Below are positions 10,134 through 19,504 of a stretch of 60,172 nucleotides of DNA, piece after piece. The notes beneath the pieces are model-generated. The model worked only from the letters and a program-made list of their open reading frames with translations, searched no databases and had not been told where the DNA came from. The translations under genes were made by a program, and so were the position numbers. Every line of letters starts with the position of its first letter. Positions within the stretch are counted from its first letter, which is position 1. This stretch comes from Opitutales bacterium (GTDB taxonomy: Bacteria; Verrucomicrobiota; Verrucomicrobiia; Opitutales; UBA2987), in NCBI GenBank assembly GCA_021772535.1, contig JAJFLV010000021.1, forward strand, positions 1-60,172, written 5' to 3'.

Positions 10134-11084
10134 ATGAAAATCCCGGCTCTTTTCTGCATTTGCTTAATTCTCTTTCCGGGTTTACTGCTTGGGGACCAAT
10201 CTGCCAGGGTTTTTCCGACCGCTGTCTATGGGACATACAAAAAGGAAAAAATTCCCGTTTTTGGTGTCGAAGGTCAATACGCGCTGTCAAAGCAAAAGGG
10301 GAAAACCGTAAAACTGCTGCCCAAACACCTGACCATTGAAAGAAGCGATTATTACAATCCGGGATTTGTTGAAATAACGAACGCCGATTTTGAAAGCTCT
10401 TATGAGGGGGTTTACTCCCTCGATTCCACCATCGCGATTTCGGGCACCAAGTCCACTTTCGAGGGTCACTACAAAGCCAGAATGAAGGTCGAAGGCAGCA
10501 TCGAAAACATCTACGTGATAGCTTATTGTCTTCCCAGTTCGGCCCTCCAAATGGACGAGCTCTCCGCCGAGCGAATCAACCTCACATTTAAAAACCTTGG
10601 CTCCTTAAAAAATCAAGACGAAGTCGATTTAATTATCGATGTAAATTTCATGCCCGATTTCTTTGCCGTCGGCGACGAATTTGTTCTCATTCCGATATTT
10701 TACTCAAACGGATACGAGATTAGGAGCAACCTCAGTTCTGAAATATATTCCTATTTCCGTAAACAGGAAGAGATCTACCACAGCCAGCTGCTCGCCGAAT
10801 ACCTGAGAAATAACACAGGAAACACACTCAAACACACACCATTCATCAGATTCCTGCCCTACCTCCCCCCAGCCGTCTTTAAAAGACAAGGCTCCATCGA
10901 CACTGCCGCAGTCCTCACCATAGACAAATCAGGCAAAGTGCGCAAAGTTGACCTCGACCTTGAGGATATGGACCCAGAAGCGGCAACCTGTTTAACCGGC
11001 GGCCTCAAGGACTGGCTCTTCCTCCCCCCTCTCAAAGAAGGAACCCCCCACCCCTTCCGCATCAAAGTCCCCCTCAAATACTGA
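10134..11084 (+). CDS. Hypothetical secreted protein with TonB-C-like C-terminal region
   Basis: Signal peptide MKIPALFCICLILFPGLLLG; C-term AVLTIDKSGKVRKVDL...DWLFLPPLKEGTPHPFRIKVPLKY resembles TonB C-terminal domains. Confidence 0.5.
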   Translation: MKIPALFCICLILFPGLLLGDQSARVFPTAVYGTYKKEKIPVFGVEGQYALSKQKGKTVKLLPKHLTIERSDYYNPGFVEITNADFESSYEGVYSLDSTIAISGTKSTFEGHYKARMKVEGSIENIYVIAYCLPSSALQMDELSAERINLTFKNLGSLKNQDEVDLIIDVNFMPDFFAVGDEFVLIPIFYSNGYEIRSNLSSEIYSYFRKQEEIYHSQLLAEYLRNNTGNTLKHTPFIRFLPYLPPAVFKRQGSIDTAAVLTIDKSGKVRKVDLDLEDMDPEAATCLTGGLKDWLFLPPLKEGTPHPFRIKVPLKY

Positions 11085-11137
11085 GGTAAAAGGTGCTTCT
11101 GACATTTTTGTTGAATGGCCAATACTCAGGATGCATA

Positions 11138-11181
11138 GTGTCGGATCGTTTCGGATTTCAGTGTTTTTTGAGGTCTGACAC
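11138..11181. repeat. Weak REP-like imperfect inverted repeat (GTGTCGGA ... TCTGACAC)
   Basis: 8-bp arms with one mismatch in a non-coding gap. Confidence 0.2.
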
Positions 11182-11234
11182 CTGAATCTCTAATCCGCAA
11201 TCGCCATAAAAGTTAAAGTGCTCCCTAGAGAGCA

Positions 11235-12122
11235 TTAATGCCGATAAACATAACTTCCTCGGAGGAATAGGTGGTGTTGGCCATGGAGGCGGATGGCTTC
11301 GTAGTTGATGAGGGGATTGTTTTGGGGAGTGAAGTATTGCTCATGTGAAAGGTCGAATAATCCGGACCGAGGATTGCCCGCCGAGTTGTAGCGCCCGCCA
11401 AAGTGTCCGGCGTAAGTGAGGCGGCATTCGTCCAGGAGTTTGTCCTTGGCCAGGGCCGCGATGAGCCTTCCACCTGCCGTCACGTCGAGAAAGCGGATGT
11501 CCATTTCTTTCCTTAAATAACGCATGACTTCCCGGTAATCGAGAGTGGCGCCGCCAAATGTCTTCAGGCGGGTATTGCCTTCCTCCATAGGATGAAAGCC
11601 CTCACTAGAGGCTTTTCCGGCACTTCTCAGAACAGTTTCCCGGCCATGCTTGGTTGTGAGGATCACAGTGAAAAAACGGTCGTCGTTGAACATGGGGTGG
11701 CGCATGTCGAAATCCCCGGTAGCGGTAATGACCAGATTGATGGGATAAGGACCGGATTTTTTGAGAACCTTTTGCCGGTATTCCATCAGATCCTTATAAA
11801 CCGGAATCCACTTAATCTCCGGTTCAGCCCGGATGATCCGGCCGGTGCCCAGAACCGCATCGGCATAGAGCCAGCCGGCATTGAGGAGCCGCCAATCGGC
11901 CTCACTGCCGGAGTTTTCGATATGGGTTAATGCAACGGTATCCCCGGCCAGGGCTGCCTGCTCCTGAAAACTGGTTACCCCATCGAGTGTGGCCACCGAC
12001 ATGGTCCAGGTATAGGGCCGCTCCTCTGGGGCTTTAATTCCGTCGAGAGAGTAAAAGGTCTTGATCTCCTCCAGGGGAATGAACTCATTGCTGAATTCGG
12101 CCAAACGGGGTTGAATATTCAT
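11235..12122 (-). CDS. RibD C-terminal domain / dihydrofolate reductase-like protein
   Basis: RPYTWTMSVATLDGVTSF...RLLNAGWLYADAVLGTGRIIRAEPEI and C-term TAGGRLIAALAKDKLLDECRLTYAGHFGG; start trimmed from a TTG at 12224 to ATG at 12122. Confidence 0.65.
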   Translation of the reverse strand: MNIQPRLAEFSNEFIPLEEIKTFYSLDGIKAPEERPYTWTMSVATLDGVTSFQEQAALAGDTVALTHIENSGSEADWRLLNAGWLYADAVLGTGRIIRAEPEIKWIPVYKDLMEYRQKVLKKSGPYPINLVITATGDFDMRHPMFNDDRFFTVILTTKHGRETVLRSAGKASSEGFHPMEEGNTRLKTFGGATLDYREVMRYLRKEMDIRFLDVTAGGRLIAALAKDKLLDECRLTYAGHFGGRYNSAGNPRSGLFDLSHEQYFTPQNNPLINYEAIRLHGQHHLFLRGSYVYRH

Positions 12123-12226
12123 CGCTTTGAGGTTGATGGAATGATCAAACAAGCAGTCTTCCCGGTCATTAACGAGAATTATTTGAGTTTGCCACACATC
12201 CACCGAGAATCTACTGAAGTTCAAAC

Positions 12227-13297
12227 ATGACCAGCGCTAATCGATCTCTAAAAGATAACATTCCAACAAAATCTCTCTCCTTTGCCATTATTCCGTGGTT
12301 TTTGGCAGGTATTCTTTCTACAACTTTATTGGCGTCTGAAACAGACCAAAATATGGAACCCGGGAACGATAAAGAGAAGAAATCCGAGCAAAGGGTGCGT
12401 GTAACCAAAGAAGATTTGGTCAAACATTACGACCTCTCCAATCCGCAGATTGACCTTGAAGAAATGCTGGCCCCCGGCGTACCCAAGGACGGTATCCATT
12501 TCCTGACCAACCCAAAACGGATCAAAGTGAGCGGGGCGGATTACCCCCAGCCTGGGGAGCGTGTGGCCGTGGTCGAATTCAACGGCCAGGCGGTGGCTTA
12601 CCCGCTCGGAATTCTCAATTTTCACGAGGTGGCCAATGACACTGTGGGGGGCGTTCCCGTGGCCGTAACCTACTGCCCTCTGTGTGACTCGGTAGCCGTG
12701 CTGGACCGGCGATTACGAACAACCGATGAATCGGGCCGGGAAAAGGAAATCGTCCTTGAGTTCGGCATTTCCGGGTTTCTCTACAACTCCAACATGGTCC
12801 TCTACGACCAAACTTCGATGGGCCTGTGGTCGCAGGTCTATTTGAAGGCCTTTACGGGAAAATTCTCCGGGGAGTCTCTCGAATATCTACCGGTTCGCTT
12901 GATGCGGTTCGGGACCTTTCAAAAGGATTACCCCAAAGGCGAGGTTCTCAGCACCGATACCGGTTTCGATGAACCCTATGAAAAGAATCCCTATGCCGAA
13001 TATTTGAAAAATAACAAAGTTTTCCGCGACCACGACTTTGGCTACAAAAAAAATTTACCGGCAAAAACCCTGGGACTAGGCCTCAAGGTTGGCAATTACA
13101 GCGCATTTGTGACCGCCGAGAGGGCCCGCCAAGGCCCGGTTACAGTAGAAACTCCCGGGGGACCGGCAATTGTCATCGCTGACGATGCCGGGGTCTTGCT
13201 CAAATCAGGTCCTGCCGGAACCCGGGCCCTGCAAACCTTTTATCACAGTTGGTCAGCCTTCCACCCCGGGACGGAAGTTATCAGCGTCCAAAAATAA
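12227..13297 (+). CDS. DUF3179 domain-containing protein
   Basis: GIHFLTNPKRIKVSGADYPQPGERVAVVEFNGQAVAYPLGILNFHEVANDTVGGVPVAVTYCPLCDSVAVLDR is DUF3179-like. Confidence 0.8.
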   Translation: MTSANRSLKDNIPTKSLSFAIIPWFLAGILSTTLLASETDQNMEPGNDKEKKSEQRVRVTKEDLVKHYDLSNPQIDLEEMLAPGVPKDGIHFLTNPKRIKVSGADYPQPGERVAVVEFNGQAVAYPLGILNFHEVANDTVGGVPVAVTYCPLCDSVAVLDRRLRTTDESGREKEIVLEFGISGFLYNSNMVLYDQTSMGLWSQVYLKAFTGKFSGESLEYLPVRLMRFGTFQKDYPKGEVLSTDTGFDEPYEKNPYAEYLKNNKVFRDHDFGYKKNLPAKTLGLGLKVGNYSAFVTAERARQGPVTVETPGGPAIVIADDAGVLLKSGPAGTRALQTFYHSWSAFHPGTEVISVQK

Positions 13298-13415
13298 AAC
13301 GGCCACCGATAACGAAATTTACTGGCAACTATCGATTTTACTAATAATCGAACGGTTTTCTTTAAAATCTCGGCGGTAAGTACAATATATAGTAATTGTT
13401 ACCTAACCGTTGATT

Positions 13416-14780
13416 ATGATTTCAAAAAACTTCTCCTCCGCGGCCGCCACAGCAACCGCTGCCCTCATTGCGTGCCTCCTGTTAACTCTGCACACCTTTG
13501 CCGATCGGCCAAAATTTCAGGTCCTACGATTTAATGAGGACTGGTCCAAACTGGCCGAACCAGAAAAAACGGACTCTTTTGACAGCCTCAAGTATATTGA
13601 GTTGGATGCTGAAGGAAACAACTGGCTGAGCATTGGCGGGCAGTTGCGCGAAAGGGTGGAAGCCTGGTCCGGGTTCGCCTTCCGGGACAACGACGAGGTC
13701 TTCAACCTGCACCGGATTTTTCTCCATGGGGATCTGCATTTAGGTCCAAACATGCGCGTTTTCGGTGAATTCATTAACGCCCTCTCCACCAATCGTGATC
13801 TTCCCGGAGGACGCCGCGGACTCGATGTTGATTCAGCTGACCTGCTCAATGCCTTCATCGATTTCAACCTGCCTCTGAATGATGCCAACCTGACACTGCG
13901 GATAGGGCGGCAGGAGTTTCTATTCGGAAAACAGCGGCTTATAAGTCCCCTGCCCTGGGCCAACACAATGCGCCGGTGGGATGCCATTAATGGAATCCTG
14001 ACCACGAAAAATTGGAAAATACAGGCCTTTGCTTCAAAATTCGTTCCGGTTGACAAATATGATTTCAACGAAAACGACGACAACAACGTCCTTTTCGGAG
14101 TTTATGGTACCTTTAGGAAATCTCTCGATATCTATTATCTAGGGCGCGATCGGGACTCCATAGACAGCATCCGCCACACCATCGGCGCACGCTACTTCGG
14201 CAAAACCTCTGCCGGATTCGATTACGATGTGGAGGCCGCTTATCAGTTTGGCGAAGTGGGCTCCGCCGACGTCAACGCCATCATGGTGGGGAGCCAATTC
14301 GGTTATGGCTGGACGGATAACCAATGGAAACCGCGTCTGTGGCTGGGTTTCGATTACGGCAGCGGTGACAGCGACCCTGGAGACGGAGAAGTTGAAACCT
14401 TCGATCAGCTATTTCCTCTCGGTCATGCCTACCTGGGATATATCGATATCGTGGGCCGGCAGAACATCATCGATTTCAGCCAGGGAATTGACCTCAAACC
14501 GGCCAAAAAGATCGGTTTCAAAATCGCCAATCATTTCTTCTGGAGAGCGGAGTCTGCTGATGCTTTTTATAATGCGGGGGGTGGCGTTGTCCGTCCAGGA
14601 GGGGCTGGCAATGAAAATTCCATAGGAAGCGAAATCGATTTTACGGCCACATATTCGATTAATGCCCACACCTCTTTATTATTAGGCTACAGTCATTTTT
14701 TTGCAGGAGATTTTGTTGAACAAAGCGGCGCTGCCAACGATACCGACTTCTTCTACACCCAACTTTTATTCAGATTCTGA
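13416..14780 (+). CDS. Alginate-export-like outer membrane beta-barrel protein
   Basis: Signal peptide; GGQLRERVEAWSGF...LTLRIGRQEFLFGKQRLISPLPWANTMRRWDAI; ends in F (LLFRF) as outer-membrane barrels do. Confidence 0.7.
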   Translation: MISKNFSSAAATATAALIACLLLTLHTFADRPKFQVLRFNEDWSKLAEPEKTDSFDSLKYIELDAEGNNWLSIGGQLRERVEAWSGFAFRDNDEVFNLHRIFLHGDLHLGPNMRVFGEFINALSTNRDLPGGRRGLDVDSADLLNAFIDFNLPLNDANLTLRIGRQEFLFGKQRLISPLPWANTMRRWDAINGILTTKNWKIQAFASKFVPVDKYDFNENDDNNVLFGVYGTFRKSLDIYYLGRDRDSIDSIRHTIGARYFGKTSAGFDYDVEAAYQFGEVGSADVNAIMVGSQFGYGWTDNQWKPRLWLGFDYGSGDSDPGDGEVETFDQLFPLGHAYLGYIDIVGRQNIIDFSQGIDLKPAKKIGFKIANHFFWRAESADAFYNAGGGVVRPGGAGNENSIGSEIDFTATYSINAHTSLLLGYSHFFAGDFVEQSGAANDTDFFYTQLLFRF

Positions 14781-14805
14781 AGAGAATTCAGGGTGGTTGT
14801 GGACC

Positions 14806-15170
14806 CTACGCGCTTCTAACAGGCAGCAGCCGTTTTTCCCAGTTCGCTTCCTTAAAACCGGCCAGCCCGAATCTTTCCGCTAATAAAAAGGGCCGCTTGA
14901 TCAGCATGCCATTGGTTTGCAGCAAAGCCAACGAATCGTCAACGGACATGTTGGGCAGGCGATCCTTCAATTTCATACCCCGATAGAGCAAACCGGAGGT
15001 ATTGAAAATTTTTGCACCTCCCCCTCATAGGAATCCAGCATAAACCGCAATTCTTCCAGAGTAGGAGGAGTTTCCTTAATGGGTAGATCGGTGTATTCCA
15101 GGCCGTGACGATCCAGCCATTGCAAAGCCCGACGGCAAGTGCTGCATTTGTCGTAAACGTAAATCTTCAT
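14806..15170 (-). pseudogene. Spx/ArsC-family (arsenate reductase-like) protein, frameshifted
   Basis: N-term half MKIYVYDKCSTCRRALQWLDRHGLEY (14973-15170) and C-term half KIFNTSGLLYRGMKLKDRLPNMS...TNGMLIKRPFLL (14806-) are in different frames; junction at the A5/T5 run 15009-15013. Confidence 0.75.
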
Positions 15171-15215
15171 TCGTTAAAAACGTATCGTAAATGTAGCAGT
15201 AGGAAACAATCTTTT

Positions 15216-15230
15216 TAGAACCTATCTTAA
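15216..15230. repeat. Solo TIR-like sequence (TAGAACCTATCTTAA)
   Basis: Same first 12 bases as the TIR of the element at 15311-15588. Confidence 0.45.
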
Positions 15231-15310
15231 TATTCCCTTTTCAATCACTACGAAATTCTTTTGTATGCAAAAGGCTGGATTTTTGGGAGATAGACGGATC
15301 TCCACAATAT

Positions 15311-15588
15311 TAGAACCTATCTCAAAATCGATGATGTTGATGCAGAGAGCAATTATGCGCTTGGAGCAAGGCGCACCGGGGCTTGCCGGGCTGGAAGCCC
15401 TGCTGCCCCGGCGGAACGCCGCTCAAACACATAATTGCCTCTGTCCAAAGGATTTGTGCGGCACGGTAGCACCTGCTGCGTTGGTTTGCGCTCGAGGGGC
15501 TTATAGCCCATCTGGGCGCAAAGCCGCCTGGCATCTGCCACCGTGGCGTTACAAACATCATTCATCTGCGAATTTGAGATAGGTTCTA
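15311..15588. mobile_element. MITE-like element, 278 bp, with ~20-bp terminal inverted repeats
   Basis: Left TAGAACCTATCTCAAAATCG, right CGAATTTGAGATAGGTTCTA (reverse complement TAGAACCTATCTCAAATTCG, one mismatch); GC-rich interior with hairpins (e.g. CCGGGGC...GCCCCGG); TA at both ends. Confidence 0.65.
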
Positions 15589-15611
15589 CTTTCTGTTTTC
15601 AACCTGATGGC

Positions 15612-16874
15612 ATGTCTGAAAATTTAACCAAGACCGCTTCGGCTCCCTTCCATGTGATGACCAAGCCAATTGGTCCACGCTGCAATATCGATTGCAAATA
15701 TTGCTTTTACCTCGAAAAGGAGAAGCTTTTCCCCCGGGGGGAAAATTCGCGGATGCCCAAGGACGTACTCGAAAATTATGTGCGACAGTACATCGAGGCC
15801 CAACCTGGGAAAGAGGTTACCTTCGCCTGGCAGGGAGGCGAGCCAACCCTTATGGGGGTGGATTTCTTTCGCCAAGCGGTAGCCTTTCAAAAAAAACATG
15901 GTAATGGGAAAAAAATCGCCAATTCATTCCAGACCAATGCCACCCTGCTTAATGACGAATGGTGCCGGTTCTTGAGGGATAACGACTTTCTTGTCGGCAT
16001 CAGCATCGACGGTCCTCGGGAACTCCACGACGCCCACCGGGTGGACCGCAAACAAAATTCCACCTTCGACCGCGTCATGCGTGGTATCGGCTTGTGCCGC
16101 AAGCATGGCGTGCAATTCAATACCCTCACCTGTGTCACTCGCCGCAATTCGAAAAAGCCCCTCGAAGTTTACCAATTTTTACGCAAAATCGGATCCCGAT
16201 ACCTCCAGTTCATTCCCATTGTGGAAAGAAAACCCGATGATACCGCCGCTTTGCTGAACCTTACCCTGGCGACTCCCCCCGAAGCGGAGGATGAAAGTGA
16301 TAAATTCAGCCCGGTTACCCCCTGGAGCGTGCTACCCAAGGACTACGGAAAATTTCTCGTAAACATTTTCGACCACTGGGTGCGCAACCATGTCGGCGGC
16401 ACCTATGTCCAGATCTTTGATGTGGCCCTCGGTAACTGGATGGACATGGGCGGCAGCCTTTGTATTTTCAGCGAACACTGTGGCCGAGCCCTTGCCATTG
16501 AACACAACGGCGACCTCTATGCCTGCGACCATTATGTTTACCCCCAATACCTGCAAGGCAATATCCGAGATAAAAGCATTGCGGAAATGGTCGATTCTCC
16601 GGTCATGAAAAAATTTGGCCGTGACAAATCAGACACCCTGCCCGCCTACTGCCGCCGCTGTGATTACCGCTTCGCATGCCACGGAGAGTGTCCCAAACAC
16701 CGCTTCATGAAAACCCCTGATGGCGAATACGGCCTCAACTACCTCTGCCCTGCCTACAAAAAGTTTTTCAGTCACATCGACCCCTATATGAAAACTATGT
16801 GCGATCTGCTCAGGAATCAACAGGCGCCCGCCTCCATTATGGGAATGCTCAAAAAGGGGCTCGTCCGGGTCTAA
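15612..16874 (+). CDS. Radical SAM/SPASM protein, anaerobic sulfatase-maturase-like
   Basis: GPRCNIDCKYCFYLEKEKLFP (CxxxCxxC), AWQGGEPTLMG, and C-terminal cysteine clusters CRRCDYRFACHGECPKHRF; start ATG at 15612. Confidence 0.85.
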   Translation: MSENLTKTASAPFHVMTKPIGPRCNIDCKYCFYLEKEKLFPRGENSRMPKDVLENYVRQYIEAQPGKEVTFAWQGGEPTLMGVDFFRQAVAFQKKHGNGKKIANSFQTNATLLNDEWCRFLRDNDFLVGISIDGPRELHDAHRVDRKQNSTFDRVMRGIGLCRKHGVQFNTLTCVTRRNSKKPLEVYQFLRKIGSRYLQFIPIVERKPDDTAALLNLTLATPPEAEDESDKFSPVTPWSVLPKDYGKFLVNIFDHWVRNHVGGTYVQIFDVALGNWMDMGGSLCIFSEHCGRALAIEHNGDLYACDHYVYPQYLQGNIRDKSIAEMVDSPVMKKFGRDKSDTLPAYCRRCDYRFACHGECPKHRFMKTPDGEYGLNYLCPAYKKFFSHIDPYMKTMCDLLRNQQAPASIMGMLKKGLVRV

Positions 16875-16953
16875 CGTAATCTTGGGAATAAGTTTTTCTC
16901 ATAAGGGTAACTTAGTCATTGCCCTGAACTTGGGGCTATCCCAATTTTGACTT

Positions 16954-17325
16954 ATGGACAAGTTCGACGAAATTTTCGAGATGCAAAAAGCGCTCAACGC
17001 CCGCATTGGTGTCCACACCGATGAATTAAGCGACGAGGAGAAAGCGAAATGGATTCTCAATTACACGCGGGCGATGGAGCAGGAACTGGCCGAACTTGTT
17101 GATTCGGTGCCCTGGAAGTGGTGGGCCAAATACCAAAAATTCGATGAACAAAACGCTCGGGTGGAAGTGGTGGACCTTTTTCACTTCCTCATCTCACTGG
17201 CCCAGGTGCTGGGCATGAGCGCCGAGGATGTTCACCGGGCCTACCTGGAGAAAAACAAGGTCAATCACCAGAGACAGGAGAGCGGTTACGAGGAAAAAGA
17301 CCTAGAGGACTCCCGCCATATTTGA
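16954..17325 (+). CDS. Dimeric dUTPase-like (all-alpha NTP pyrophosphohydrolase)
   Basis: NYTRAMEQELAELVDSVPWKWWAK...NARVEVVDLFHFLISLAQVLGM matches the dUTPase_2 pattern. Confidence 0.75.
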   Translation: MDKFDEIFEMQKALNARIGVHTDELSDEEKAKWILNYTRAMEQELAELVDSVPWKWWAKYQKFDEQNARVEVVDLFHFLISLAQVLGMSAEDVHRAYLEKNKVNHQRQESGYEEKDLEDSRHI

Positions 17326-17326
17326 T

Positions 17327-17342
17327 TGAGGGCCAGGCCTCA
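17327..17342. terminator. Possible bidirectional terminator hairpin between convergent genes
   Basis: TGAGGGCCAGGCCTCA followed by TTATTAATTT. Confidence 0.35.
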
Positions 17343-17345
17343 TTA

Positions 17346-17723
17346 TTAATTTCCCTCCCCCTCTTTGGGAGTCCCCGAATACTGTTTCCCTTCACTCGCA
17401 TCTTCCATGCTTTTTAACTGACTCTCAAGGCCGATGGCCTGCTCCAGAGGAAGCACGAATGCGATGCCGGTGCCGGGCTCGTGAAATTTACCCTCCTTGG
17501 AAATCGCTTTCAGGATGGGGCCAACCAGGCTCTCCTCAACAATAAACAGGACGACATCGGTGGGGGCCTCGAGGGTGAGACCAAAAAAGGATTTGGCCTC
17601 GTGTATGCCGACCCCTCGGGCATTGATGATGGTGGCGCCGGTGGCGCCTGCTGCCTTGGCCCCATCGACAATGCTGTCCGTCAGGTCTGTTTTTACCATG
17701 GAGATTATGAACTTTAATTTCAT
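17346..17723 (-). CDS. P-II family nitrogen-regulator-like protein (short, non-canonical T-loop)
   Basis: MKLKFIISMVKTDLTDSIVDGAKAAGATGATIINARGVG...TDVVLFIVEESLVGPILKAISKEGKFHEPGTGIAFVLPLEQAIGL. Confidence 0.75.
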   Translation of the reverse strand: MKLKFIISMVKTDLTDSIVDGAKAAGATGATIINARGVGIHEAKSFFGLTLEAPTDVVLFIVEESLVGPILKAISKEGKFHEPGTGIAFVLPLEQAIGLESQLKSMEDASEGKQYSGTPKEGEGN

Positions 17724-17749
17724 TTCGATCCTTTCTTAAATTGCCCAGG

Positions 17750-18520
17750 CTAGGTTCGCCTTTGGTCCAACCAATGAGCGCATTGAATATAAGCCAAAAC
17801 GGTAATAATGGGAAAAACGCTGGCAAAGGCCACCAGGCCGAACCCGTCCAGGGCCACATTGCGCCCTGGTATGGTGCTGGAAAGCCCCAACCCCAGAGCG
17901 GCCACCAATGGCACGGTTACAGTCGAGGTGGTGACTCCACCTGTATCATAGGCCAATGGGATTATGTATCGTGGTGCAAATATGGTTTGCAATATGACGA
18001 TGAAATAGCCGGCAGCGAAGTAGATCAAAAGAGGAGTGCCTGTAATGATCCGAAAGATGCCCAGAATTATTCCTCCCGCAACCCCCACGGCCACGGCAAT
18101 CCTCAGTCCCCATTGCTTTATGCTTCCGCGGGATACCTCCTCAGCCTTCATGGCCACGGCCATAAGGGCGGGTTCGGCAATTGTTGTAGAGAAGCCGATC
18201 AGGCCACCAAAAAGGTAAATCCAGCCATAGGCCCACCAGACAGGTTCAGCGGTATTAGATTTTGAACCGAAAATAAAAGCGGGGGCGGACAATTGCTCTG
18301 CCATCATTTTGCCCACCGGAAAAAGTGCTTTATCGAGCCCGATGAGAAACAGGGCCAAACCCAGAATGCAGAATAAAAATCCAAACGCCACACGCTTCTT
18401 ATGGAGAATGGGTTGGCGCAGAATCAGTAATTGAAAAAATAAAATAAGCACAATGACGGGAAACACATCCCTGCCGGTTGAAAGGATGATTTTCCCTGTT
18501 TCAGTGAATTCGTTACCCAT
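17750..18520 (-). CDS. DUF1538 family integral membrane protein
   Basis: Hydrophobic; contains [29 protein letters not shown], shared with the adjacent paralog. Confidence 0.8.
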   Translation of the reverse strand: MGNEFTETGKIILSTGRDVFPVIVLILFFQLLILRQPILHKKRVAFGFLFCILGLALFLIGLDKALFPVGKMMAEQLSAPAFIFGSKSNTAEPVWWAYGWIYLFGGLIGFSTTIAEPALMAVAMKAEEVSRGSIKQWGLRIAVAVGVAGGIILGIFRIITGTPLLIYFAAGYFIVILQTIFAPRYIIPLAYDTGGVTTSTVTVPLVAALGLGLSSTIPGRNVALDGFGLVAFASVFPIITVLAYIQCAHWLDQRRT

Positions 18521-18531
18521 GGTGAGGCCGG

Positions 18532-19266
18532 TTACCGGTCAAATAGAATAATACCGAAAGCCAAAACAAATATTATTGGGAGAAGAGAAGCCAGTGCAAT
18601 CAGGCCAAACCCATGCAGAAGAGGGTTCCGGTGGCGAATCGTTGTAGCCAGGCCAACCCCGAAAGCCGTAACCAGCGGAACCGTAACTGTCGATGTGGTG
18701 ACCCCACCGGAATCGTAGGCAATCCCAATGATTTCATTGGGGGCCAAAAAGGTCATTAGGATAACGATCCCATAACCCCCGATGATCAGATAATGCAAGG
18801 GCCAGCCCAGCAAAATCCGTAAAATACCTAAACCGACCGCCAGTCCTACAGCCACTGCAACGGTAAGCCGGATTCCCATTGCATATTCAGTTTGTCCCTC
18901 GATGCTCCTTGTTATTAACCCGGCCTCTGCAGCAACCTCTGCCGCTTCTCCACTAATGGCAATGAGTGCTGGTTCGGCTATCGTGGTCGAGAATCCGAGG
19001 AAAAACCCGAAAGTCATTAGCCAAAACACGCTCCCTTTACGGGCAAATGCTCCCGCCATGCTTTCTCCGATGGGAAAGAGCCCCATTTCGAGTCCTTCCA
19101 AAAACAAGCCCAGCCCAATTGCCACCATGACAACCCCGAACAACACTTGTCCCAAATGCGGAACCGGTTGCTGCAAAATGAAAACTTGAAAAAAAACAAT
19201 TACCAGGATTATGGGCGCCAAATCTCTCAAGATCTTCTTGGCCTTTTTCCAAATCAAACTGCCCAT
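18532..19266 (-). CDS. DUF1538 family integral membrane protein (paralog)
   Basis: Contains [29 protein letters not shown]; same operon orientation. Confidence 0.8.
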   Translation of the reverse strand: MGSLIWKKAKKILRDLAPIILVIVFFQVFILQQPVPHLGQVLFGVVMVAIGLGLFLEGLEMGLFPIGESMAGAFARKGSVFWLMTFGFFLGFSTTIAEPALIAISGEAAEVAAEAGLITRSIEGQTEYAMGIRLTVAVAVGLAVGLGILRILLGWPLHYLIIGGYGIVILMTFLAPNEIIGIAYDSGGVTTSTVTVPLVTAFGVGLATTIRHRNPLLHGFGLIALASLLPIIFVLAFGIILFDR

Positions 19267-19504
19267 ATTCGTTATTTAGCTACCTGGATATTAGCTATCT
19301 TTCAATAAGTTTAATCGATTTCAGTTTTTTTGGGAACTGAATTGTCATAATTATCCTTGATTCAAAGTGACATTGTGGGCTGCTTTCCGACCGTACCTTC
19401 CTTGTTTTCCAAAAAATAGACCTGACTCCCTAAAGTATTATGAGACAGAGCCGAATTATCTACCCAGTAAGTTCCGCTCTAATTGAAATAAATAAGCAAA
19501 AACG

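Noticed and set aside
12122-12227. Head-to-head start codons 2 bp apart between the RibD-like and DUF3179 genes
   Set aside because: The minus-strand ORF start is a TTG; the ATG at 12122 is more plausible and leaves ~100 bp for divergent promoters, so no anomaly.
13351-13411. AACGGTT...AACCGTT and ACAAT...ATTGT inverted repeats upstream of the alginate-export-like gene
   Set aside because: Short arms in AT-rich DNA; operator-like but at chance level without comparative data.
14806-14991. 61-aa ORF as an independent gene
   Set aside because: It is the C-terminal half of the frameshifted Spx/ArsC-like gene.
15265-15582. 105-aa plus and overlapping minus-strand ORFs inside the MITE-like element
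   Set aside because: Open frames in both strands of a GC-rich repeat; no domain signature; better explained as non-coding element sequence.
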